Shown here: positions 10,280 to 18,760 of the stretch, piece after piece
Layout of the letters: every line of letters starts with the position of its first letter
How positions within the stretch are numbered: the first letter of the stretch is position 1
Assembly: GCA_029931535.1 (NCBI GenBank)
Contig: JAQPZY010000425.1
Coordinates: 62,001-126,000, forward strand
DNA length: 64,000 nt
Direction: 5' to 3'
Source: Margaritifera margaritifera
Lineage: Eukaryota > Mollusca > Bivalvia > Unionida > Margaritiferidae
The notes under the pieces: generated by a model
The model's database searches: none
What the model was told of the DNA's origin: nothing
What the model saw: the letters and a program-made list of their open reading frames with translations, nothing else
Position numbers and translations under genes: made by a program

Positions 10280-11599
10280 CTAGGCACGTGAGAGTGCATC
10301 TGCAATCACATTGTCTTTTCCCCTGATATGTTTGATGTCAATGTTATATTCCTGCAATATCAAACTCCATCTCAACAATCTCCGATTTTTATCTTTCATT
10401 TTGTTGATGAAAGTAAGGGGATTGTGATCACTGTACACAATAATTGGAGAAAGAGCTGAGGTAACATACACTTCAAAATGCAGTAAAGCCAATATCAAAG
10501 CCAAACATTCCTTCTCAATTGTGGAATAATTTTTCTGGTGCTTGTTTAGTTTTTTAGAAAAATAACACACAGGGTGATCCACACCACTTTTGTCTTCCTG
10601 AATCAATACTCCACCAACCCCTACATCACTTGCATCAACAGATAATTTAAATGATTGGCTAAAATTTGGTGCAGAAAGAACTGGTGCATTCTTAAGCATG
10701 GCCTTTAACTTGTCAAAAGATTCCTGACACTTGTCAGACCAATGAAATTTGGTTTTCTTACTCAATAAACTTGTCAAAGTTTCAGCAATTTTGGAAAAAT
10801 TGGAACAAAATTTCCAATAATATCCAGCCATACCTAGAAATCGCATCAGTTGCTTTTTACAAATTGGAACTTGAAATTCAGAGATAGCTTTGACCTTAGC
10901 TTCTATAGGTTTAACTTGACCTTGTCCCACAATATGTCCTAAAAATGTGACACAAGCATGGCAAAACTCACTTTTGGTCAAATTAATTGTCAGATTCGCA
11001 TCACTGAGTCGATCGAAGAATTTTCGAATGGTTTCCAAATGATCTTCCCATGTGTTGTTGTAGATAATGACGTCATCGATATAAGCGTCACAATTATCAA
11101 GACCAAATGTTATCATGTTCATCAGACGTTGAAACGTTGCAGGCGAATTTTTCATTCCAAACGGCATGACTTTATATTGATAAAGTCCATCTGGAGTTGC
11201 AAATGCTGAAATTTCTTTTGCCCTTTCCGTCAGTGGAATTTGCCAGAATCCTTTTAAAAGGTCAAACTTGGTGACATATTCCGCATTTCCAATTTTATCA
11301 ATGCAATCGTCCATTCTTGGGATTGGAAATGAATCAGTTTTGGTGACACTGTTGACTTTTCTATAGTCAGTACACATACGGAATGTATTATCTGGCTTGG
11401 GAACAAGAATACATGGTGAACTCCAGTTACTTTTACTTGATTCTATGAAATCATTCTCCAGTAAATACTGAATTTCTTTCTTCAGATAGTTCTGTTTGAG
11501 AGGATTCATCCTATAAGGATGCTGTTTCACAGGCGCAGAATATACAATGTCAACGTCATGATAAATTTTACTTGTTCGTGTTGGAACATCAGGAAACAA
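10280..11599 (-). CDS. pol: Reverse transcriptase and RNase H (C-terminal part of Gag-Pol)
   Basis: Copies element RNA into DNA and degrades the template in cytoplasmic particles. The open stretch has 439 codons and no genuine start: it continues in frame from the integrase through a TGA at 11,657-11,659, and the first listed codon is TTG. RT motifs in order: SNWSSPCILVPKPDNTF (about 58-73), CTDYRKVN (76-83), KFDLLKGFWQIPL with the first catalytic Asp at 113, MPFGMKNSPATFQ (145-157) and YIDD at 173-176. The connection (FLGMAGYYWKF) leads to Ty3/gypsy-type RNase H with LSVDASD (Asp322), TIEKECLAL, YSDHNPLTF (Asp391) and DNVIADALSR (Asp434). All catalytic residues are present. The protein ends at RNase H with no integrase after it, which is unusual for Ty3/gypsy. 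Confidence 0.95.
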   Translation of the reverse strand: MFPDVPTRTSKIYHDVDIVYSAPVKQHPYRMNPLKQNYLKKEIQYLLENDFIESSKSNWSSPCILVPKPDNTFRMCTDYRKVNSVTKTDSFPIPRMDDCIDKIGNAEYVTKFDLLKGFWQIPLTERAKEISAFATPDGLYQYKVMPFGMKNSPATFQRLMNMITFGLDNCDAYIDDVIIYNNTWEDHLETIRKFFDRLSDANLTINLTKSEFCHACVTFLGHIVGQGQVKPIEAKVKAISEFQVPICKKQLMRFLGMAGYYWKFCSNFSKIAETLTSLLSKKTKFHWSDKCQESFDKLKAMLKNAPVLSAPNFSQSFKLSVDASDVGVGGVLIQEDKSGVDHPVCYFSKKLNKHQKNYSTIEKECLALILALLHFEVYVTSALSPIIVYSDHNPLTFINKMKDKNRRLLRWSLILQEYNIDIKHIRGKDNVIADALSRA

Positions 11600-11656
11600 G
11601 TGCTCATAGTCATGTAATAGCTGTTTTAGTTCATTTCTTTCCTGTTGTTGTAGATG

Positions 11657-12769
11657 TCAAAGTTTCTGGTCTAGGTTGTTCAATATTTCTGAATTCCGAA
11701 GATTGGTTATACCAGAGTCGCTATAGTCTGATTGTACTCTATCGTTGATATCTTCACTGTGTGGGACAGGTACAACTAAATTAACAGAATAATTAGCTGA
11801 GCTATCTCTGTCAAAATATTCCTTTAACATATTTATATGACAAAGTTGTTTCTGTTTCCGTCTCCCAGGAGTGTTAATGATATAATTTAAGTCATTTACT
11901 TTCTTTTCAACGGTATAAGGACCATAAAATTTAGCCTGAAGAGGATTTTGAGGTATGGGAAAGAGAGCCAGAACTTTGTCACCAGATTTAAAACTCCTTT
12001 CCTGTGAATTTCTGTCATACCTTAATTTCATTTTTGACTGGGTAGTGTGAAGATTAGTTCTTGCTACTTCACAGGCCTTTGACAACTTGTATTTGAAATC
12101 AGAGACATAATCAAGAAGATTAATCTTCGAATCTTCATTTGAAAGAAGTTTCTCTTTCAATAATTTCAATGGTCCACGGACAGTATGACCAAAAACTAGT
12201 TCAAAGGGACTAAAACCCAACGACTCTTGAACTGATTCCCTAACAGCAAACAACAACAAATGAACATCCTCATCCCAATCCTTTTCTGTATCAAAGCAAT
12301 ATGATCGAATCATATTCTTCAAAGTTTGATGAAATCTTTCCAAAGCACCTTGACTTTCAGGGTGATAGGCAGAAGATTTAAACTGTTGGATGCCTAATTC
12401 ATGCATAACTTGTTGGAAAATTCCAGACATAAAATTTGACCCTTGATCCGACTGGACAGATTTGGGAAGGCCAACAAGTGTAAAAAACTTCACCAAAGCT
12501 TTCACAATAGTTTTAGTTTTTATATTTCTCAGAGGAATTGCTTCTGGAAATCTTGTAGACGCACTCATGATGGTCAACAAGTATTGGTTGCCTAACTTGG
12601 TTTTAGGTAAAGGACCAACACAGTCTACTATTATTCTACTAAATGGTTCATCAAATGCAGGAATAGGTTGCAAATGAGCCTTAGGTATCTTCTGATTGGG
12701 TTTTCCTACCATTTGACAAGTGTGACAAGATCTGCAGTATTTAGAAACATCACTTTTGAGTTCGGCCAA
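11657..12769 (-). CDS. pol: Integrase catalytic core and C-terminal domain (middle part of Gag-Pol)
   Basis: Inserts the DNA copy into the genome. Over 370 codons the frame carries the second half of the HHCC zinc-binding domain (CRSCHTCQ, residues 12-19). The DDE core follows with Asp49 (IIVDCVGPLP), Asp108 (SVQSDQGSNF) and Glu144 (SQGALERFHQ). Asp108 and Glu144 are 35 residues apart, the classical spacing. A GPY/F-type C-terminal module follows (KFYGPYTVEKKVNDLNYII, HINMLKEYF). No true start is expected: the first codon is TTG, and the upstream half of the zinc domain lies in another frame because of a 1-nt lesion. A TGA ends it, after which RT follows in the same frame. The position before RT is Ty1/copia-like. 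Confidence 0.94.
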   Translation of the reverse strand: MAELKSDVSKYCRSCHTCQMVGKPNQKIPKAHLQPIPAFDEPFSRIIVDCVGPLPKTKLGNQYLLTIMSASTRFPEAIPLRNIKTKTIVKALVKFFTLVGLPKSVQSDQGSNFMSGIFQQVMHELGIQQFKSSAYHPESQGALERFHQTLKNMIRSYCFDTEKDWDEDVHLLLFAVRESVQESLGFSPFELVFGHTVRGPLKLLKEKLLSNEDSKINLLDYVSDFKYKLSKACEVARTNLHTTQSKMKLRYDRNSQERSFKSGDKVLALFPIPQNPLQAKFYGPYTVEKKVNDLNYIINTPGRRKQKQLCHINMLKEYFDRDSSANYSVNLVVPVPHSEDINDRVQSDYSDSGITNLRNSEILNNLDQKL

Positions 12770-13563
12770 TAAAAATGATTCAAGATCTTGTGATAAGTCT
12801 TACGGACTCCTAAATGACCAGCCAAAGGAGTTTCATGGGCTAAATTAAGAATTTCCTGTCGATATGACTTAGGAACAACAATTTGATAGCTCACTGACCA
12901 CTCGTCACCAGCGGGTACATCAGGTGGTCTCCATTTCCTCATAAGGACCCCATTTTTCACAAAGTAACACACTGGAACTTGTGTGGCTTCAGTTTTACTA
13001 ATAGCCCTCTGAAACAAACAAGATATCTCGGGATCTTGCTCCTGTTCAACGACAAGGGATTGTCGTTTGTCACCCTGAGTAGAACAAAGAGAATGAGTTG
13101 CCAAAAGAGGATCACTGTGATCAATACCATTTGATTGATCAATACCTGAGGAAAAAGTGACCTCATCAAAAGACTGACCAATACATGTGTCAGCTAAAGG
13201 AATAATATCCTGATCAACATCACTCTCAAGAGCTCTTTTTGCCATAGCTCTAGTAACTGCACAAGCAGGGTACAAATCAGGGATTTCAGTTTCGACAGGA
13301 TCAACTTTCTGATCCAAACAAGGCTTGTCAGTTACAAGTGGATTAACCACAACCTTATCTCCAGCTAGGTCATTGCCTAGTAATAAATGAACACCCTCTA
13401 TGGGTAAAGAAGTCACTGCCCCAACAGTCACAGGTCCAGAAACTAAGTCTGATGCCAAATTTACACAATGAAGAGGAACATTTACAAAGCCGCACTCTAC
13501 TCCCTGAACAAGAACACTTTCACTTGAAGAAGACTCCTCAGACAAAGGCAAAGTACCTGATAA
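12706..13563 (-). CDS. pol: Protease C-terminal part, linker and integrase N-terminus (broken part of Gag-Pol)
   Basis: It is in frame with gag, starting right after the TAA at 13,564-13,566. It continues the aspartic protease begun by DTGAS at the end of the gag frame. LLLGNDLAG (about residue 57 of the open part) matches the second conserved block of retropepsins. A polar linker follows, then the first half of the integrase HHCC zinc domain (AHETPLAGHLGVRKTYHKIL, NHFYWP). After FYWP the frame is lost by one nucleotide near 12,763-12,766 and runs out at 12,706, while the correct continuation is the frame starting at 12,769. The zinc-binding domain is therefore split across two frames. As the copy stands, no complete protease or integrase can be made without recoding. 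Confidence 0.9.
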   Translation of the reverse strand, partial: LSGTLPLSEESSSSESVLVQGVECGFVNVPLHCVNLASDLVSGPVTVGAVTSLPIEGVHLLLGNDLAGDKVVVNPLVTDKPCLDQKVDPVETEIPDLYPACAVTRAMAKRALESDVDQDIIPLADTCIGQSFDEVTFSSGIDQSNGIDHSDPLLATHSLCSTQGDKRQSLVVEQEQDPEISCLFQRAISKTEATQVPVCYFVKNGVLMRKWRPPDVPAGDEWSVSYQIVVPKSYRQEILNLAHETPLAGHLGVRKTYHKILNHFYWPNSKVMFLNTADLVTLVKW

Positions 13564-13566
13564 TTA
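13564..13566 (-). other. In-frame TAA inside the protease domain
   Basis: The stop falls five codons after the DTG tripeptide. Reading frame and protease similarity continue directly after it. A stop inside the catalytic fold is more easily read as a nonsense change than as programmed gag-pol readthrough, which normally lies before the protease fold. Confidence 0.8.
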
Positions 13567-15126
13567 AAGACTCTGAGAAGCTCCAGTGTCCCTTAATATT
13601 TTAATTGGGATAGGCTTGGCAGAATCACCAATAAGTGATATAGAACCTTCTGACATGAATGGTTCATAAGCCTCCAAAATAGAATCAGACTGGGGTTTGT
13701 TTGACCCAACAAATGTATTGCTTTCAATACAAGACCGTGACCTTGACCTCGTAGAAATAAGAGCATTTGGAAAAGCTCTGTCTTTACTCTGTTGCTTATT
13801 TTTCAACTTGAAGCAATCAGAAATAACGTGCCCTTTCGTTTTACAATAAGTGCACGTAGGAAGAGATAAGGATTTCTGATCAGTCTTATCAGATGTTTGA
13901 TTCCTAACAGTTGTGCTGTTGTGAAATTTGGAAGTACTCGAATGAGATTGAAATGGTTTTTTACCAGAAAACTGCTGAGAGGACGATTTATTGTTAAATG
14001 AAATTTTGTGAGTCAAGGAATAATCATCAGCCATACGAGCAGCATTTTCCAAAGTTTCCACATTCTGCTCGTCAAGATAGGTTTTAACATCACTATGGAT
14101 GCACCTCTTGAACTCTTCAATTAATACGAGCTGTCTGAGGTTATCATAACCTTGATCAACTTTCTTGGCTGAGCACCACCTATCAAATAGTTGTTCTTTA
14201 TCCCTTGCAAATTCGACATGAGTTTGTCCAGTTTCTTTTCTACAATTCCTAAACCTTTGTCGATATGCCTCTGGTACCAACTCATAAGCTTTCAAGATGT
14301 ACTCCTTAACCACATCATAATCAGTGCTTTGTTGTACTGACAGTGAAGTGTAGACTTCACGAGCTTTGCCAATAAGTACACTTTGTAATAACAAAGTCCA
14401 ATGCTCTCTGGGCCATTTCAAGTTTTCAGCTATTTTCTCGAAATGAAGAAAGTATTTATCTACTTCTTTTTCCTGAAAAGGGGGTACTAACCTAATATAT
14501 CTAGTAACATCAAAACCTGGACTTGTGTTTAAAGGAGTGGAGTGTGCTCTGTTTGCCAGTTCTAATTCTCTTAATTTAAATTGCGTTTCCCTTTTTTCTC
14601 TTTGCATCTGCATTTGTATTTGTCTATCTTCTTTCTCTCTCTCTCTCTCCATCTGCCTCTCTTCTTTCTCTCTCTCCATCTGTATCTGCCTCTCTTCTTT
14701 CTGCATTTGTATCTGCCTCTCTTTCTTCTCTCTCTCCATCTGTATCTGCCTCTCTTCTTTCTGCATTTGTACCTGCCTCTCTTCCTTCTCTCTCTCCATC
14801 TGTATCTGCCTCTCTTCTTTCTCTCTCTCTCTCTGAATCTGAAGCTTTGCCAATTCTAAATCAATCTGGTTCTTTAACTCTAATTCCCTTAATTTCCTGT
14901 CAGAACCAGATACAGGCTTTCTCTTCAAACTTAAAGCACTGCTATCAAAAATTCCCTTTCCTACTAAATACTGAATCAAAATAATCTTTATCTCCTGTTT
15001 TGTCAATGATACTTTTGCCTCAGATAGACTGTATTTTCTGGCAAGCTCGAGGAACTCATCCTTTCTCATGCACTCTAACCCCTCCTGGGTAGGTTTTGAA
15101 ATGAAATTCTGAACATTAGATGCCAT
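13564..15126 (-). CDS. gag: Gag, ending in the protease active site
   Basis: Structural protein that assembles particles and packages element RNA; 520 codons from an ATG at 15,126. An N-terminal segment (FISKPTQEGLECMRKDEFLE) precedes a long charged region (about 75-195) rich in Glu/Arg/Gln that should form a coiled coil. A capsid-like helical domain follows (about 205-380: PPFQEKEVDKYF, YRQRFR, LRQLVLIEEFKRCI). This last part resembles the SCAN domain, which Emerson and Thomas traced to Gmr1-like gag. A CCHC knuckle (CTYCKTKGHVISDC) lies near 420-435. The frame ends with ILRDTGASQSL, so the protease catalytic DTG is the last thing encoded before TAA. The coiled-coil region is coded by a 60-bp tandem repeat. 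Confidence 0.95.
   Translation of the reverse strand: MASNVQNFISKPTQEGLECMRKDEFLELARKYSLSEAKVSLTKQEIKIILIQYLVGKGIFDSSALSLKRKPVSGSDRKLRELELKNQIDLELAKLQIQREREKEERQIQMEREKEERQVQMQKEERQIQMEREKKERQIQMQKEERQIQMEREKEERQMEREREKEDRQIQMQMQREKRETQFKLRELELANRAHSTPLNTSPGFDVTRYIRLVPPFQEKEVDKYFLHFEKIAENLKWPREHWTLLLQSVLIGKAREVYTSLSVQQSTDYDVVKEYILKAYELVPEAYRQRFRNCRKETGQTHVEFARDKEQLFDRWCSAKKVDQGYDNLRQLVLIEEFKRCIHSDVKTYLDEQNVETLENAARMADDYSLTHKISFNNKSSSQQFSGKKPFQSHSSTSKFHNSTTVRNQTSDKTDQKSLSLPTCTYCKTKGHVISDCFKLKNKQQSKDRAFPNALISTRSRSRSCIESNTFVGSNKPQSDSILEAYEPFMSEGSISLIGDSAKPIPIKILRDTGASQSL
14641..14820 (-). repeat. Three 60-bp tandem units inside gag
   Basis: Units 14,641-14,700, 14,701-14,760 and 14,761-14,820 share CATCTGTATCTGCCTCTCTT in register. 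The last two differ at only a few positions. Sixty bp is 20 codons, so repeat-number changes keep frame and lengthen the Gag coiled coil. Confidence 0.92.
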
Positions 15127-15268
15127 TGTAAATGCTTGTTGGTTTCACACAAAGAAAATTTCTCTATTAAAAATCTTTGCCAAAGACAAAAAAAAAAATT
15201 CCAAGACAAAATCAATATGAATTTCAAAGATAAATTTAATATCTCTAATATGCTTTAAAGAAATTCAG

Positions 15269-15286
15269 ATCCCGGACGAGCCCCCA
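15269..15286 (-). other. Primer-binding site complementary to tRNA-Pro
   Basis: Element-sense TGGGGGCTCGTCCGGGAT is 5 nt after the 5' LTR. It is the 18-nt sequence complementary to the 3' end of tRNA-Pro, the primer well known from gammaretroviruses. It primes minus-strand synthesis. Confidence 0.93.
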
Positions 15287-15291
15287 ATTTC

Positions 15292-16050
15292 TGTTACGAC
15301 TCTATGGTCTAAGAAAAATGTAACAGAAAGAAAGTGAAACCAACAAATCAAGTAAAAATCAACAAGCAATTTATTACTAGATAATTAAAATGAAAAATCA
15401 AAAAGTCACTTACAGTAATGTGTTTTGAAATCCTAATAATCCAATAAGAATGATTGTTCTAATCACAAGTCCTAAATATAGAATGTGTTCTTGAATGTTA
15501 TTATGTGCCAATGGTCTCCAAAGTCCTGATGTACTAGAAATCTTGATGTGCTGAAGTCAAAATGAAGTATTCCAAAATCTCTGAATAAGTTCACATAAAT
15601 TCCAAAATTGTCAATTAAAAATCCAAAATCCAAAAGTTTATGAGCACTGTTATAATCCAATGAATATTTAAAATAATTCCTCTCTTAGAATTTGGAATGA
15701 ATTTTTACAACTGTAATAGCTCTTTACAAGACTGATGGTAATGTCAAAACTGAATAAATGTCCACCAAACATGGTATATATAAAGATTGGTCACATGACA
15801 GAATGTTCTAGATTGGTCACATGACAGAATGTTCTAGAATGTGTGTCATCCTAATGGAATTTTAACTGTAAACAAAATTCAACCTTAACCTTCAAATTGA
15901 GAAAACATATTGATCAAAACAACCTAATTCAAGGACACTAGTTAAACATGTTTTTCCTGATAACATTAAGATTTAAGCAAATATTAAAGTGAAGAAACAT
16001 TTATAATTTCCTAAAATATATATAATATTATATAAACATCATACATAACA
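15292..16050 (-). repeat. 5' LTR of the young element
   Basis: It has the same length and, by eye, the same sequence as the 3' LTR. In element sense U3 starts at 16,050. A TATA-like box at 15,775-15,784 predicts an RNA start near 15,745-15,755, and an AATAAA lies at 15,370-15,375. A 62-codon open frame in both LTRs is a chance frame. Confidence 0.97.
15775..15840 (-). promoter_or_regulatory. LTR promoter: TATA box and tandem heat-shock/CACATG unit
   Basis: In element sense a TTTATATATA box (15,775-15,784) is immediately preceded by two exact 26-bp units (15,785-15,810 and 15,811-15,836). Each holds GGTCACATGAC, an E-box-containing palindrome of the M-box/CLEAR kind. Each also holds GAATGTTCTAGA. 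At the second unit this reads GAATGTTCTAGAA (15,827-15,839), a perfect three-pentamer heat-shock element; the first is one base short. Same layout in the 3' LTR at 9,866-9,931. Transcription-factor use is inference. Confidence 0.65.
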
Positions 16051-16054
16051 CTAT
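16051..16054. other. Target-site duplication, right copy (CTAT)
   Basis: It matches 9,379-9,382 on the other side of the element. Confidence 0.65.
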
Positions 16055-18033
16055 ATATGCATGGATGAATATGTATGTGGACATAATTATATATGTGAAC
16101 ATGCGTATGTACGTGAAAGTATATATCTCCTTTATTTATTGAACGTTTGTAAATATGATCAATTTGTTGTTGTTGTACTTTCATAATGTTCTGTAAACAA
16201 AATCCATATATATATATATTTATATATTTGCTAATGGCCAATCCACGAATGAAAATAAAGATCTAGATGCTCTATTTATCTAGTTGAAAAAAAATTTCGC
16301 TTATTAGTTGTTCGGTTCTTGCATTTATGGCCAAGGTCAGATAGGAGTTGATTATACGAGGGATTTTTTTTTGCGTGGCAATTATGAAGAAAAAAAATCT
16401 TCCGGCTGCAACACTGGACAGAAAATATTAAAAGAGCACACTGAACACAAAGCAGCCCATGATGTGATGCTTTACATGCGGGAATTTCCCGAGGGTCAAA
16501 CCAGTCAATAACAAATTGAAGGGAGTAATTGAATATTGACAAAATAAACAATTAACGAAGAAGGTAGGTCCTGGTTTTACAAGTACAGGAGGGTGTAATT
16601 TGTAACTAATGTTTTTTCTTAAGCTTGTTTTTAGAGCGCACAAGCACACACATAAAACAAAGACTAACTATACAACTCGTGTACTTACAATGTGGAAGGT
16701 GGGTGGGGTGGCAGGTGGTGGGAGCAGATAGCTTTTACATTTAGAAATCTTGATTTGAATGATTGCAATCTGCACAAAGGGAGACCAAATACTAATTGTC
16801 GCTTTCTTAACTAGCTTATTCATCGAAATGAACAACTTTCCTTGGGAAAAAGCAAGTAATGCATTAGGAAAGAAACTTAAATACAAATCCACACTGGTAT
16901 CGAGTTGTACATCACTGGGAAACATGTTAGTTCCCTTGACATTTGGATAGATCGTTTATAATATATTTATATTGTATGGACATCATAATCGTACTACATT
17001 ATATGCTTTTGATCAGACTAACTAATCAGTATTTATTTGCATCTAAAATAATTACGAACTCCATTCATGCTGTCGACGTTAGGAAAAAATCTCATCCCAC
17101 CACCCCCATGTTTACACATCACCAAGCGTTTTAAATTTGGCCTCAATAATTTACCCTGGTTTTAATAACAGTTATTATAGCTTCCTTTATTCGTTATCTT
17201 TTAATATAAAATACACATCCAATTTTGTACTGCAGACCTTGCAAAAAACCTTTCGTTTAAGCCCTAAAATACCCACCGTAGAGCCCAAATTTAGCTCTTT
17301 GTAATTGATGACTTTTTGCAAAATTGAAATATTCATAACTAATGCATGCAATCACCGGATCGCCACAAATGATGTCACGTAACGGGCTGCTGCAAGTCAA
17401 GTGATATGGATCACAAGATGCGATAAGTGTTTTAAGTCGAAAGGAACTTACATTGAGAAGGACTACTAAAATAATTGTAAACAGTTGAGTAACTTTTCTT
17501 TACAACGTTTGTTATAGAACGTTTTGATCCACTCTCGTATTACTTTATACTTGATAGTATTAATAAATGTATTAATGAGTACTAACCCTTGCTTTTGGTC
17601 AACTCTGGTGTTGTTTTTTGCTTGTTTGTTTGTGTTGTTGTTATTATTAGTATTAGTAGTAATATTAGTAGTCGTATTGCATGATTCATACACATCCTTG
17701 AAAGTCGTTGTGCTTGAATTTTTTTTTCAATGGCAAAATCCTGGCCTTATTATTGCTTGAAAACTAACGTTATATTAAAAGTTTTTGCAAATCGTTACAT
17801 TTTGAGAGGACTGTATAGTGCCATTACCAATTGGAGTCATGTTAATTATTTGCATTTATTTAAACAGAAACGAACCAAATCCTACGTTAAGTATGTTTTA
17901 CTCAGAATGCAGACAATGGAACCAAGTACATATTTGAACCAACGTTTGATGTTTTAGACTTATCACAAGAAAAAGCAAAACTTGAAAACATTTAATTTAA
18001 GTCCTTGAATTATATAATTCCCCACATGTGTTA

Positions 18034-18035
<2 letters not shown>
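16055..18035. other. No gene recognised
   Basis: AT-rich DNA with short open frames that show no family features. A stretch near 17,790-17,960 (CATTTATTTAAACAGAAACG onward) could be an early part of the LINE that follows, but too little is readable. Confidence 0.4.

Positions 18036-18076
<41 letters not shown>
18036..18076. repeat. (ATT)n microsatellite
   Basis: Perfect trinucleotide run just upstream of recognisable LINE sequence. Confidence 0.95.
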
Positions 18077-18078
<2 letters not shown>

Positions 18079-18647
18079 TTGATGTATATCTACCAAGGTA
18101 TATATTTGATATTAACCTTAACAAGACAAAGCATAGGATAATTGTTACAGGTAAATATGATCAGTTTAAATTTAAACTTGGAAAAAACATTATGTCTATA
18201 TGAGACGACTTTAAGTACCTTGGGTCTTTTTTTCTCTTAAATCCGAATATTGTTTACAGCCATCACATATGACCTTGAGCAAGCAAAAACCCCCCCCAAA
18301 ACAGCGCATTTTCTATCTAAAAGATTATATTACTTGAACATCAACATAGATTTGCAATTACAACTTTCTTATCATACAAGTTTACAAATTATGCTTTATG
18401 GTGGTCATGTTTGGGGTTTTACAAATACTCAACTAATTGAAAACGTGCGCCAATAATTCATTGCGTATATAACCAAACTCAGGAAACTTTCATCTAGTTG
18501 CAGGCTGCATTCAGAACTGGGTAGAAAATCAATCAATATTCATAATAAAACACGGATGATCCGATTCTGGATCTCACTTGTAAATGGAAAAAAACTAAAA
18601 TTTGTATATCTACACATATACATACAAACATACACACATTCATATAC

Positions 18648-18649
<2 letters not shown>

Positions 18650-18705
<56 letters not shown>
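18650..18705. repeat. (TA)n microsatellite splitting the LINE
   Basis: Perfect TA run inside the LINE 3' part. It is followed at once by a 28-bp tandem duplication. Confidence 0.95.
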
Positions 18706-18707
<2 letters not shown>

Positions 18708-18760
18708 TAATCTGTGATGAATCGATATTATATCATAATCTGTGATGAATCGATATTAAC
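18705..18760. repeat. Two-copy 28-bp tandem duplication
   Basis: Units 18,705-18,732 and 18,733-18,760 both start TCATAATCTGTGATGAATCG and agree except for the last base or two. A third partial start (TCATAAT) follows. Confidence 0.9.

Larger units (their letters stand above)
9383..16050 (-). mobile_element. Young Gmr1-like Ty3/gypsy LTR retrotransposon with integrase upstream of RT
   Basis: Full-length element of 6,668 bp. Two 759-bp LTRs (TG...CA ends, apparently identical) flank, in element sense, a tRNA-Pro primer-binding site, gag with a CCHC knuckle, protease, integrase (HHCC, DDE, GPY/F-like), RT, RNase H and a polypurine tract. The sequence motifs are Ty3/gypsy, but the order protease-integrase-RT-RNase H is that of Ty1/copia. 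That combination defines the Gmr1-like group (Goodwin and Poulter described it in deuterostomes). The reading frame is interrupted three times: TAA at 13,564-13,566, a 1-nt frameshift at about 12,763-12,766 and TGA at 11,657-11,659. As read, it could not make full Gag-Pol, yet the LTRs indicate recent insertion. Confidence 0.95.

Noticed and set aside
13564..13566. Programmed stop-codon readthrough between gag and pol
   Set aside because: The TAA lies inside the protease fold, five codons after DTG, rather than before it, and two more breaks follow. A mutation is simpler, though not proven.
14641..14820. CRISPR-like regular repeats
   Set aside because: Direct 60-bp repeats have no unique spacers and lie within coding sequence of a eukaryotic retroelement.
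14525..14859. Plus-strand Cys/Leu/Ser-rich open frames opposite gag
   Set aside because: Shadows of the TC-rich 60-bp repeat that codes the Gag coiled coil on the other strand.
9383..16050. Reading the LTR element as Ty1/copia because integrase precedes RT
   Set aside because: RT (YIDD, FDLLKGFWQIPL), RNase H (LSVDASD, ADALSR) and the GPY/F-like integrase end are Ty3/gypsy types; only the order is copia-like.
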